The position numbers were made by a program, and so were the translations under genes. From Mercurialis annua (lineage: Eukaryota; Streptophyta; Magnoliopsida; Malpighiales; Euphorbiaceae), in the NCBI RefSeq assembly GCF_937616625.2, contig NC_065574.1:27592501-27656500 (forward strand): DNA of 64,000 bases. Reading direction: 5' to 3'. Positions 14,350 to 24,778 of the stretch are shown here, in pieces (within the stretch, counting starts at the first letter, position 1; the number at the start of each line of letters is the position of its first letter). The notes beneath the pieces are model-generated. The model was not told where the DNA came from and searched no databases. It saw only the letters and a list, made by a program, of their open reading frames with translations.

Positions 14350-15750
14350 AAATGATGCGCCAAAGAGACTGGTGAGGCGACATAAGCATGGTAATCGAAA
14401 CAACGCGTTAGTGAGACTTGTGACGCGAAATAAACATGGTTATTGAAACGAAGCGTTAAAGATACTTGAGACACGACATACTAATCTAGCGTAAATTTTC
14501 ACGCACACTTTTCACGCACACTTTGCATAATATAAACTAACCATGCTTAGGTAATCGGAACAACGCGTTAGAGAGACTTGTGACACGACATACTAATATA
14601 GAGTCACTTTTCACGCACACTTTGCGTAATATAACCTAACTACGCTTAGGTAATCGGAACGACGCGTTAAAGAGACTTGTGACGCGACATAGTAATCTAG
14701 CTTCAGTTTAAACGCACACTTTCTATTATATAACATAACCATGATTAGGTAATCGGAACGACGCGTTAGAGAAACTCGTGACGCGACATAAGCATGGTAA
14801 TCTAAATGACGCGTTAAAGAAACTTGTGACTCGACAAAGTAATCTAGCATCCCTTTTTATGCACACTTTGCGTAATATAACCTAACCATGCTTAGGTAAT
14901 CGGAACGACGCGATAGAGAGACTTGTGACGCGACATAAACATGGTAATCAAAACGACGCGTTAAAGAGACTTGAGACGCGACATACTAATCTAGCGTCAC
15001 TTTTCACGCACATTTTGCGTAATATAACCTAACCATGATTAGGTAATCGGAATGATGCGCTAAAGAGACTGGTGAGGCGACATAAGCATGGTAATCGAAA
15101 CAACGCGTTAGTGAGACTTGTGACGCGAAATAAACATGGTTATTGAAACGAAGCGTTAAAGATATTTGAGACACGACATACTAATCTAGCGTAAATTTTC
15201 ACGCACACTTTGCATAATATAAACTAACCATGCTTAGGTAATCGGAACAACACGTTAGAGAGACTTGTGACACAACATACTAATATAGAGTCACTTTTCA
15301 CGCACACTTTGCGTAATATAACCTAACTATGCTTAGGTAATCGGAACGACGCGTTAAAGAGACTTGTGACGCGACATAGTAATCTAGCTTCAGTTTAAAC
15401 GCACACTTTCCATTATATAACATAACCATGCTTAGGTAATCGGAACGACGCGTTAGAGAAACTCGTGACGCGACATAAGCATGGTAATCTAAATGACGCG
15501 TTAAAGAAACTTGTGACTCGACAAAGTAATCTAGCATCCCTTTTTATGCACACTTTGCGTAATATAACCTAACCATGCTTAGGTAATCGGAACGACGCGA
15601 TAGAGAGACTTGTGACGCGACATAAACATGGTAATCAAAACGACGCGTTAAAGAGACTTGAGACGCGACATACTAATCTAACGTCACTTTTCACGCACAC
15701 TTTGTTTAATATAACCTAAGCATGCTTAGGTGATCGGAACGGCGCGTTAG
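14350..15750 (-). repeat. Tandem duplication with about 700-bp period
   Basis: AATGATGCGC followed by the rare 'GACTGGTGAGGCGACATAAG' occurs at 14,351 and 15,051. A long stretch after each, including the unusual 'TCTATTATATAACATAACC' (or CCATTATATAACATAACC) step, recurs in the same order. The first copy has an extra 13-bp repeat of TTTTCACGCACAC near 14,505, so the offset falls from 700 to 687 after it. Confidence 0.88.
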
Positions 15751-18700
15751 TGAGACTTATGACGCGACATAAGCTTGGTAATTGAAACGACGCGTTAAAG
15801 ACACTTGAGACACGACATACTAATCTACCGTCACTTTTCTCGCACACTTTGTGTAATATAACCTAACTATGCTTAGGTAATCGAAACGAAGCATAAATGA
15901 GACTTGAGATGCCACATACTAAACTAGCGTCACTTTTTATGCACATTTTGCATAATATGAAACTTGAGACGCGACATACTATAATCTATCATCACTTTTC
16001 ACGCGCACTTTGCGTAATATAACCCATGGTTAGATAATCGGAACGACGCATTTAAGAGACTTGTGACGCGATACAAGCATGGTAATCGAAACGACGCATT
16101 AAAGAGACTTGAGAGGCGACATACTAATCTACTGTCGCTTTTCACGCACACTCCGAACGAGGCGATAGAGAGACTTGTGACGCGACATAATCATGGTAAT
16201 CGAAACGAAGTTTTAAAGAGACTTGAGACGCGACATGCTAATCTACCGTCACTTTTCACGCACACTTTGCGTAATATAACCTAGCCATGCTTAGGTAATA
16301 AGAACGACGCATTTAAAAAGACTTATGACGCGATATTGTAATCTAGCTTCACTTTTAATGCACACTTTTCATAATATAAACTAACCATGCTTAGGTAATC
16401 AGAACGACGCGTTAGAGAGAATTGTGACGCAACATAAGCATGGTAATTGAAACGACGCGTTAAAGAGACTTGAGACTCGACATACTGTTCTAGCGTCACT
16501 TGTCGCGCACACTTTGCGTAATATAACCTAACCATGCTAAAGTAATCGAAACAACGCGTTAAAGAGACTTGAGATGCGACATACTAATCTACCGTCACTT
16601 TTCACGCATACTTTGAGTAATATAACCTCACCATGCTCAGGTAATCGAAACGACGCGTTAAAGAGACTTGATATGCGACATACTAATCTAGCGTCACTTT
16701 TCACGCACATTTTACATGATATAACCTAACCATGCTTAGGTAATCGGAACGACGCATTAATGGGACTTGAGACGCGACATATTAATCTAGCATCACTTTT
16801 CACGCACACTTTATGTAATATAACCCATGCTTGGATAATCGGAATGACACTTTAAAGAGACTTGTGACGCGACATAAGCATGGTAATCGAAACGACGCGT
16901 TAATGAGACTTGAGATGCAACATACTAATCTATTGTCACTTTTCGGAACGAGGCGTTAGAGAGACTATGTGACGCGACATAATCATGGTAATCGAAACGA
17001 CATGTTAAAGAGACTTGAGACGCGACATACTAATCTAGCGTCACTTTTCAAGCACACCTTGCATAATATAACCTAACCATGCTTAGGTAATCGGAACGAC
17101 GCGTTAGAGAGACTTGTGACGCGAGATAAGCATGGTAATCGAAATGACACGTTAAAGAGACTTGAGACGCGACAAACTAATCTACCATCAATTTTTCCAC
17201 GCACTTTGCGTAATATAACCTAACCATGCATAGGTAATCGGAACGACGTGTTAAAAAAACTTCAGACAAAAACATACTAATCAATTATTACTTTTAACAC
17301 ACACTTTGCGTAATATAAACTAACCTTGCTTAGGTAATCGGAAAGACGCATTAAAGAGACTTGAGACACGTTATACAAATCTAGCATCACTTTTTACGTA
17401 CTCTTTGCATAGTATAGCTTAACCATGCTTAGGTAATTGGAACGACGCGTCAAAAAGACATGAGATGCGACAGAATAATATATTGTCACTTTTCACGTAC
17501 ACTTTGCGTAATATAAACTAACCATGCTTAGGTAATTGGAACGACGCGTTAGAGAGACTTGTGACGCGACATAAGAATGGTATTCACCACGACGCCTTAC
17601 AGAGACTTGAGACGTGACATAGTAATCGAGCGTCACTTTTAACGCACACTTTGCGTAATATAACCTAACCATACTTAGGTAATCGGAACAGCATGTTAGT
17701 GAGACTTGTGACACGGCATACTAATATAGCGTCACTTTTCACGCACACTTTGCATAATATAACCTAACAATGCATAGGTAATCGAAACAACGCGTTAAAG
17801 AGACTTGTGACGCGACATAGTAATCTAGCGTCACTTTTAACGCACACTTTCCATAATATAATCTAACCATGCTTAGGTAATCGGAGCGACGCGTTAGAGA
17901 CACTCGTGACGCGACATAAGCATGGTAATCAAAACGACGCGTTAAAGAAACTTGTGACACTACATAGTAATCTAGTGTACACTTTGCGTAATATAACCTA
18001 ACCATGCTTAGGTAATCGAAACAACGCGTTAGAGAGACTTGTGACGCAACATAAGCATGGTAATCGAAACGACGCGTTAAAGAGACTTGAGACCCGACAT
18101 ACTAATCAACCGTCACTTTTCACGCACACTTTGCGTAATATAACCTAACCATGCTTAGGTAATCGAACGACGCGTTAAAAAGACTTCAGACACGACATAC
18201 TAATCTATTGTCACTTTTAACACACACTTTGCGTGATATAACCTAACCATGCTTAGGTAATCGGAACGACGCGTTAAAGAAACTTAAGACACGTCATTCA
18301 AATCTAGCATCACTTAACCTAACTATACTTAGGTAATTGGAACGACGCGTAAAAGAGACTTGAGATGCGACGTACTAATCCAGCGTCACTTTTCACGCAC
18401 ACTTTGCGTAATATAACCTATCCATACTTACTTAATCGGAACAATACGTTGATGAGACTTGACACGTGACATACTAATCTAGAGTCACTTTTCACGCACA
18501 TTTTGTGTAATACAACCTATCCATACTTAGTTAATCGGAATTACACGTTGATGAGACTTGAGACGCGACATACTAATCTAGCGTCCCTTTTCACGCACAC
18601 TTTGCATAATATAGCCTAACCATGCTTAGGTAATCGGAACGACTTGTTAGAGAGACTTGTGACGCGACATAAGCATGGTAATCGAAACGATGCGTTAAAA

Positions 18701-19260
18701 AGAGATGAGACGCGACATACTAATCTAGCGTCACTTTTCACGCACACTTTGCGTAACATAACCTAACAATGCATAAGTAATCGAAACGACGAGTTAAAGA
18801 GACTGGAGACGGGACAAACTAATCTAGCGTCACTTTTCACGCACACTTTGCGTAATAAAACCTAACCATGCTTAGTTAATCGGAACAACGCGTTAAAGAG
18901 ACTTGAGACGCAACATACTAATCTAACGTCACTTTTCACGCACACTTTGTGTAATATAACCTAACCATGCTTAGGTGTTCGGAACGACGCGTTTAAGAGA
19001 CTTGTGACGCGACATAAGCATAGTAATCAAACCGACGCGTTAAAGAGACTAGTAATCTATTGTCACTTTTTACGCACACTTTGCATAATATAACCTAATG
19101 ATGCTTAAGTAATCGGAACGACGAGTTAAAGAGATTTGAGACGCGACATATTAGGCAACATACTAATATAGCGTCACTTTAACGACGCATTAGAGAGACT
19201 TGTGACGCGATATACTTATCTAGCGTCACTTTTCCCACACACTTTGCGTAATATAACCTA

Positions 19261-20920
19261 ACCATGCTTAGGCAATCGGAACGACGCGTTGCAGAGACTT
19301 GTGACCTGAAATACTAATCTGGCGTCACTTTTCACGAACACTTTGCGTAATATAACCTAACCATGCTTAGGCAATCGGAACGACGTGTTAAAAAAACTTG
19401 TAGTGCGACATAGTAATATAGCGTCACTTTTAACGCACACTTTCCGTAATATAACCTAACCATGCTTAGGTAATCGGAACGACTCGTTTGAGAGATTTGA
19501 GAGGCGCATAAGAATGGTAATCAAAACAACGTATTAAAGAGACTTGAGACGCGACATATTAATCTACCGTCACTTTTCACCCACACTTTGCGTAATATAA
19601 CCTAACCATGCTTAGGTAATCGAAACGACGTGCTAAAGAGACTGGTGACGCGACATACTAATCTAGCTTCACTTTTCAGACACACTTTGCGTAATATAAC
19701 CTAACCATGCTTAGGTAATCCGAACGACGCGTTAAAGAGACTTGAGAGGCGACATACTAATCTAGCGTTACTTTGCACGCACACTTTGCGTAATATAACC
19801 TAACCATACTTCGGTAATCGGAACAACGCGTAAAAGAGACTTGTGATGCGACATAGTAATCTAGCATAACTTTTAACTCACACTTTCTTTAATATAACCT
19901 AACCATGCTTAGGTAATCGGAACGACGCGTCAGAGAGACTTGAGACGCGACATACTAATCTAGCGTTACTTTTCACGCACACTTTGCGTAATATAACCTA
20001 ACCTTGCTTAGGTAATAAAAACGACACGTTAAAGAGACTTGTGATGCGACATATTAATGTAGCGTCACTTTTAACGCACACTTTCCGTAATATAACCTAA
20101 CCATGATTAGGTAATCGGAACGACGCATTAGAGAGACTTGTGACGCGACATAAGCATGGTAATCGAAACGATGAATTAAAGAGACATGAGACGCGATATT
20201 ATAATCTAGTATCACTTTTCACGCACACTTTGCGTAATATAACCTTACCATGCTTAGGTAATCGGCACGGCGCGTTAAAAAGACTTGTGACCCGACATAC
20301 TAATTTAGAGTCACTTTTCATGCACACTTTGCGTAATATAACCTAACCATTCTTCAGTAATCGAAACGATGCGTTAGAGAGACTTGTGACGCGATCGAAA
20401 CGACGCGTTATAGAGACTTGAAACGCGAGATACTAATCTAGCGTCACTTTTCATGAACACATTGCGTGATATAACCTTACCATGCTTAGATAATTGGAAC
20501 GAAGCGATAAAGAGAATTGTGACATGACATTAATCTAGCGTCACTTTTCACGCACACTTTGCGTAATATAACCTAACCATGCTTAGGTAATCAAAATGAC
20601 GCGTTAACGAGAGTTGAGACGCGACATACTAATCTAGCATCATTTTTCACGCACACTTTGCGTAATATAACCTAACCATGCTTAGGTAATCGGAACGACG
20701 CAATAGAGAGACTTGTGACGTGACATAAGCATGGTAATCGAAACGACGCGTTAAATAGACTTGAGAGGCAACATACTAATCTAGCGTCACTTTTCATGCA
20801 CACATTGCATAATATACCCTAAACATGCTTAGGTAATCGGAACGACGCGTTAGAGAGACTGGTGACGCGATATACTAATCTAGCGTCACTTTTCACATGC
20901 ACTTTGCGTAATATAACCTA
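19261..20920 (-). repeat. 1,660-bp higher-order unit whose second copy contains pararetrovirus copy I
   Basis: The start of this unit (GGCAATCGGAACGACGCGTT, GCAGAGACTTGTGACCTGAA) recurs at about 20,921 and stays aligned up to 21,250, the edge of the viral insertion. On the far side of the virus, 28,474-28,886 continues the same unit, matching about 19,645-20,055. This copy therefore serves as an internal stand-in for the empty target site. Confidence 0.85.
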
Positions 20921-21260
20921 ACCATACTTAGGCAATCGGAACGACGCGTTGCAGAGACTTGTGACCTGAAATACTAATCTGGCGTCACTTTTCACGCACA
21001 CTTTGCGTAATATAACCTAACCATGCTTAGGTAATCGGAACGACGTGTTAAAAAAACTTGTGGTGTGACATAGTAATCTAGAGTCACTTTTAACGCACAC
21101 TTTCCGCAGGTAATCGGAATGACTCGTTTGAGAGATTTGAGACGCGCATAAGAATGGTAATAAGAACGACGTATTAAAGAGACTTGAGACGCGACATATT
21201 AATCTAGCGTCACTTTTCACGCACACTTTGCGTAATATAACCTAACCATGATTACCAGCA

Positions 21261-21499
21261 ATTAGAGGAACGACGATAAACCTTAACAGATTACATGTAT
21301 GACTAGCCAGGATCACAGCCTCACCGCGGGCATTTTATCAACCGGCCTGTCCTCTTAGTATCTGTTGAAATTTATCGCATTACCATGTTAATGACATAAG
21401 GTTTTGATTCACAGGATCCTCCGGAGAGGCAAGTGAAGAGCATACCCTTATGCCTTTTATGGCTGGATATGAAGAGAAACAAACATATATAATTGTACC
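21261..21499 (-). repeat. Terminal 239-bp direct repeat, copy A (quasi-LTR end)
   Basis: Nearly identical to 22,039-22,277 (constant offset of 778). It ends at the same base as the copy lying directly beside the primer site, then passes into satellite after about 10 unclear bases. It is fused at 21,499/21,500 to interrupted movement-protein sequence, and the movement frame runs into it for about 40 meaningless codons. It represents the leader segment upstream of the primer site, like the U5 end of an LTR. Confidence 0.9.
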
Positions 21500-21976
21500 A
21501 ATTACTGCATGTTGATACTGTAGATACCGGGAATCTACGAGAGCAATTCTTGTGAAAACTGGTAGACCGGCACGACCATGGTAACTGAGACCAAGTCGGA
21601 TAGCTCCAAAATGAATATGAGTATAACCCTGAGTTAACCAAACTCTTAGAAATTCAGGTGGAATCTCAAGAGTAATGAATTGTTCAGCTTGAGAAGCATG
21701 AATGGCGCATTGATCAAAGCTGGACGACTGAACATATTCTTTGATAGGTTTGTAAGGCTTTTTTATCAAGGACTTGATATTATGGATAAAAGGGGTAGTG
21801 GTTTTAGAAAACGCATCATAAGGATTGAGAAGAGGGGCTTTTGTATCAGATATTTTTTGATTTTCTGGAAGATAAGTAAACTCATAAAGATAATCATTTT
21901 TATTTACAGTAGTAAGAGCAGTACTAGAAGGCGTAGAACAACTTTTTGTGAGCATGGTTGTAAAGTACTGACCCAA
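21380..21976 (-). pseudogene. Movement protein, N-terminal half (pararetrovirus copy I)
   Basis: Caulimovirid movement protein, which in living viruses opens plasmodesmata for cell-to-cell spread. The open frame is 198 codons, but only about the first 159 (21,976 to 21,500) are native. They include the conserved core with HIHFGAIRLGLSYHGRAGLP at about residues 120-139, then an ALVDSR step typical of the family. After VIGTI the frame crosses into the duplicated leader piece, so the last 40 residues are not movement protein. The start ATG at 21,976 lies about 49 nt after the primer site and is the first Met of the frame. The missing second half lies at the far end of the insertion, near 28,473. 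The gene is split and non-functional here. Confidence 0.85.
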
Positions 21977-22024
21977 TTTTTACAAAGTAAGAACTAGTAT
22001 ATGTATTTCTTTCTCTTCGCTATT

Positions 22025-22038
22025 TGGCTCTGATACCA
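22025..22038 (-). promoter_or_regulatory. Minus-strand primer binding site, initiator tRNA-Met
   Basis: On the minus strand this reads TGGTATCAGAGCCA, complementary to the 3' end of plant initiator tRNA-Met, the usual primer for caulimovirid reverse transcription. It sits between the 239-bp leader copy B and the movement-protein start. Its upstream edge coincides with the low-coordinate terminus of both viral copies. Confidence 0.92.
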
Positions 22039-22277
22039 ATTAGAGGAACGACGATAAACCTTAACAGATTACATGTATGACTAGCCAGGATCACAGCCTC
22101 ACCGCGGGCATTTTATCAACCGGCCTGTCCTCTTAGTATCTGTTGAAATTTATCGCATTACCATGTTAATGACACAAGGTTTTGATTCACAGGATCCTCC
22201 GGAGAGGCAAGTGAAGAGCATACCCTTATGCCTTTTATGGCTGGATATGAAGAGAAACAAACATATATAACTGTACC
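22039..22277 (-). repeat. 239-bp leader segment, copy B (native position beside primer site)
   Basis: This is the leader between the poly(A) signal and the primer site of copy I. It is also present at 21,261 and, in viral copy II, from 59,546. Beyond 22,277 copies B and II continue alike while copy A does not, which shows that B is in native context. It contains several short ATG-led frames, as caulimovirid leaders do, but none that I can assign. Confidence 0.85.
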
Positions 22278-22324
22278 TTACTTATAGAAAATTGGAGCAG
22301 AGAGATGTTTAGAAACAAGGCATT

Positions 22325-22330
22325 TTTATT
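22325..22330 (-). terminator. Poly(A) signal of the viral pregenomic RNA (copy I)
   Basis: AATAAA on the minus strand, about 56 bp downstream of the TATA box. Caulimovirid pregenomic RNA passes this signal once before ending at it, giving terminal redundancy. The close spacing would make the redundancy short. Confidence 0.6.
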
Positions 22331-22385
22331 GAAAGCATAAAATATTACAAAGGTTGTGTGTTCTCCTTTCTTCCTACCAAGACTC

Positions 22386-22393
22386 TATTTATA
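22386..22393 (-). promoter_or_regulatory. TATA box of the viral pregenomic promoter (copy I)
   Basis: TATAAATA on the minus strand, inside the short palindrome CTCTATAAATAGAG (22,383-22,396). A start site is expected some 30 nt downstream, near 22,355, ahead of the poly(A) signal and leader. The same box is conserved in copy II at 59,893-59,900. Confidence 0.75.
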
Positions 22394-22421
22394 GAGGTGG
22401 GAAGAAAGCTTGCCTAGATAA

Positions 22422-22496
22422 GCATGCTAAGCATGCATTGTACAAACACGACACATGGATAAACACATGTACCTATACTAAGCATGCACTGCATGC
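22422..22496 (-). promoter_or_regulatory. Four GCATGC motifs in two pairs, upstream of the TATA box
   Basis: GCATGC occurs at 22,422, 22,431, 22,482 and 22,491: two pairs with 9-bp internal spacing, set 60 bp apart. They lie about 30 and 90 bp upstream of the TATA box. Copy II keeps all four (59,929, 59,938, 59,989, 59,998). CATGCA is the core of plant RY elements. A regulatory role is inference. Confidence 0.4.
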
Positions 22497-22573
22497 GATA
22501 CAACACATGGATTAAAAGATAAGGATAACTAAACATGACTAATACAACATATTGACATGTAGCACTTGATATT

Positions 22574-22622
22574 GACATGTGGAGAGTTGGAGCCTTTGTT
22601 GAGGACATGTGGAAAGTTGCCA
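22574..22622 (-). promoter_or_regulatory. 30-bp promoter-region tandem repeat, two copies (copy I)
   Basis: GACATGTGGA starts at 22,574 and 22,604, giving a 30-bp period, about 180-230 bp upstream of the TATA box. Viral copy II has three copies (60,081, 60,111, 60,141). Tandem elements at this position are typical of pararetroviral enhancers. The role is inferred. Confidence 0.55.
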
Positions 22623-22709
22623 TTTTTGTCTTTATTTGTTGATTGGCTGATGTGATGGTGATAGATTTGAATCATCCATGAATGATGGGGACCACCGGTT
22701 GGCATAATA

Positions 22710-23417
22710 CTACTCATCTTCATCCGTATTCTTGTCCTTTTCGGAATCCATATCCGTATCTGAGGCTTGTGAATAACCTGCTATGGGATTAAAGTCAGTA
22801 TCCAATAGATGATCTTTCGGAATGGAATCTTGAACTGCTGCTTTCTTCTTGTTGATGTTCCGGATAGGAGAGTATAGTGTAGAACTTGATGAAGAAGGAT
22901 GATCTGGATGATTTTTTCTCCAAAAATTCTTATCATCTTCCATCTTTAAGCAGTAAGCAGGAGGATATGTGTCCCATGGTGCAGATTCTTGATAAGGAGG
23001 CCATAACTCTTTAGGGATTACGTTATTCCGTTGGAAAATATAATACTGGAACTCTCTCCATGCATACTCATGCTCATCCATATGTGTGAGTATAGAATAA
23101 GAAAAATGTTGGTAGATATGGAATGTTGGACATGCAGTAAAACTGTCTGATAGCTTAAGATGAGGACGATGAAGGATAAGGATCGAATAAGGATCTTTTC
23201 CAATATGTTTTCCTTTTTCTGGAAAGGCCTTATCCAGATATAGACACCATTGAGGGATGGTTTGAAACCACTTAAGAAAGGTCAAAAGATGAGAGTTTTG
23301 TTTTTTTCCTTGGAGGACCAGGTGAATAGAACGACAAAGGTGAGGGGTCAGAAAATGAAAGCTATCGAATAAAGATGGAGGAAAAACCAAAGGAAACAAA
23401 GTAACTCCGGAGGCCAT
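22710..23417 (-). pseudogene. Polyprotein C-terminal extension beyond RNase H (copy I)
   Basis: About 235 codons continuing the polyprotein after the reverse transcriptase/RNase H part. I do not recognise a domain. The stretch is rich in aromatic residues early (HIYQHFSYSILTHMDEHEYA), then low-complexity Ser, and ends in a strongly acidic tail (DMDSEKDKNTDEDE). The annotated start is simply the first Met. The true frame comes from upstream and is shifted here because copy I has four Gs at 23,344-23,347 where copy II has five. It ends early at a TAG created by an extra three bases relative to copy II, which runs on about 20 residues. It could be a transactivator-like or virion-associated region, but no motif shows this. 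Confidence 0.6.
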
Positions 23418-23429
23418 TCAAAATCTTCA

Positions 23430-24778
23430 TCTTGTGGGCTTAGATCTAACAAGGTGAATGGTTTGCAGAATGAATATGTAGGATGGATCCCTAGCTCATA
23501 AAGGAACCTAGGACCATAGTTCCGGACAAGCTCAGTTTGATAGTAGAACAACTGTGCTTTTGCAAATGTCTGTAGCTGTCCCGGAGACATATTATCAAGA
23601 ACTCCTGGAGGTGGCCGCATCAAAAGAAAATCTTCTGCAGACATGATAGAATTAAAAGTATAGATCATCAGAATGACTTGTGACACTTGTTGAGGAGGTC
23701 GGCTGAGAAAATCTGGAATAAGAGTCTGATTTCCTTTAATATGTTCTACCATGAAATCATACTTGCTGAACCATTCACTCCATCGAAGTAGTTGATTGTT
23801 AGGAACAATTTTCCCTTTAAAATTGAGCATTTTTGGAAATGAAGAACAATCCATAAGCACTTTGAACTTGTGACCGATCAGATGAAATTCAAACTTCTTG
23901 ATCCCATATTTGACCGCTAACACTTCTTTAAATGTGGAATGATAATGAGTTTCTGCTTCTGAGAATTTTCCACTAGCATAAGCGCATATCCTCTGTTTGC
24001 TGTCTTGTTCTTCTAGCAGAATAGCACCCCAAAATTTATCACTGGCATCTGTCTGCAATATTCTGGTTCCTGACTGAGGAATCTGAAGAGGTGGAATTCA
24101 TTATGTCTCTTCTTTGAGAAGTTTGATTGCTTGTGTTTGTTTGTCAGACCAGGGAGGAGGATTCTTCCTTAATAATTTATATAACGGGGCCGCCTTTTGA
24201 GTGAAATTTGGAATTAAGTCTCAAATAATTAACAATTCCAAGAAATTGCTGAACCTGTTTTTGAGAGAGACCTTGATCTGGAAACTTGAGCAATTCAGCA
24301 GCAAAATGTTGTCCAGGTTGATAAGCACCATCTTTGAAATTCATGCCGAGATACTCCATTTCCGGTTTGCCAATATACATCTTAGTAGGAGACAACATAA
24401 CTCCAAATTGCTTAGTGATGTCAAAGAAATGTTGGAGTAATTTCTCATGACTGGATGTATCAGAAGAAAACAATAGAATATCATCAATATAAATGAGCGC
24501 TGATGGGAGAAGTGGCTCATAAATTTTGAACATGGCTTTTTGGAAAATGGAAGGAGCAACCTTAAGACCAAATGGCATGACTATCCATTGATAATGATGG
24601 TTTGGTATACAAAAGGTTGTTTTATATCTTTCCTCTGGTTTGATACTTAATTGCCAGAAGCCTGCTTTAAGATCAAACTTAGAGAAAATTCTTGCTCCTG
24701 AAAGATAGGTGAAAAGAGAGGAAATCCTTGAAAGAGGAAACTTATCATCTCTAAGAAAGTGGTTTAGAGGTTCATAGT
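23430..24778 (-). pseudogene. Reverse transcriptase and RNase H of the viral polyprotein (copy I)
   Basis: Replicates the viral genome from pregenomic RNA. The RT palm is clear from MPFGLKVAPSIFQKAM (from 24,578) and the catalytic YIDDILLF (near 24,485). RNase H follows with LQTDASDKFWGA (near 24,050) and ends in a DFLSRPP step near 23,700. Breaks seen: a 10-A run (24,791-24,800; eight in copy II) shifts the frame just upstream, two bases are lost near 24,221, and two adjacent stops occupy 24,098-24,103. A 12-bp length difference from copy II lies near 23,680. The enzyme cannot be made from this copy. Confidence 0.9.

Larger units (their letters stand above)
7536..21250 (-). repeat. Satellite array block 2, reverse orientation
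   Basis: Continuous array of the same family read as reverse complement (CCTAACCATGCTTAGGTAAT followed by GGAACGACGCGTTAAAGAGA). It mixes 99-bp, 147-bp and truncated units. The block ends at the low-coordinate edge of pararetrovirus copy I, where about 10 bases (21,251-21,260) are neither clear satellite nor clear virus. I see no gene in it. Local duplications are listed separately. Confidence 0.97.

Noticed and set aside
21680..21997. 105-codon open frame antisense to the movement protein
   Set aside because: It lies entirely opposite recognised movement-protein and leader sequence and has no features of its own.
22025..22038. tRNA gene
   Set aside because: Only 14 nt complementary to a tRNA 3' end are present, with no cloverleaf. 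It is a primer binding site.
21261..22277. Pair of true LTRs of an LTR retrotransposon
   Set aside because: The repeats are 239 bp, lack TG...CA ends and a target duplication, sit beside a movement-protein gene and there is no integrase. They are quasi-LTR pieces of a pararetrovirus.
22710..23417. Transactivator/viroplasmin identity for the C-terminal extension
   Set aside because: The position would allow it, but I see no motif of that family, so it is left unassigned.
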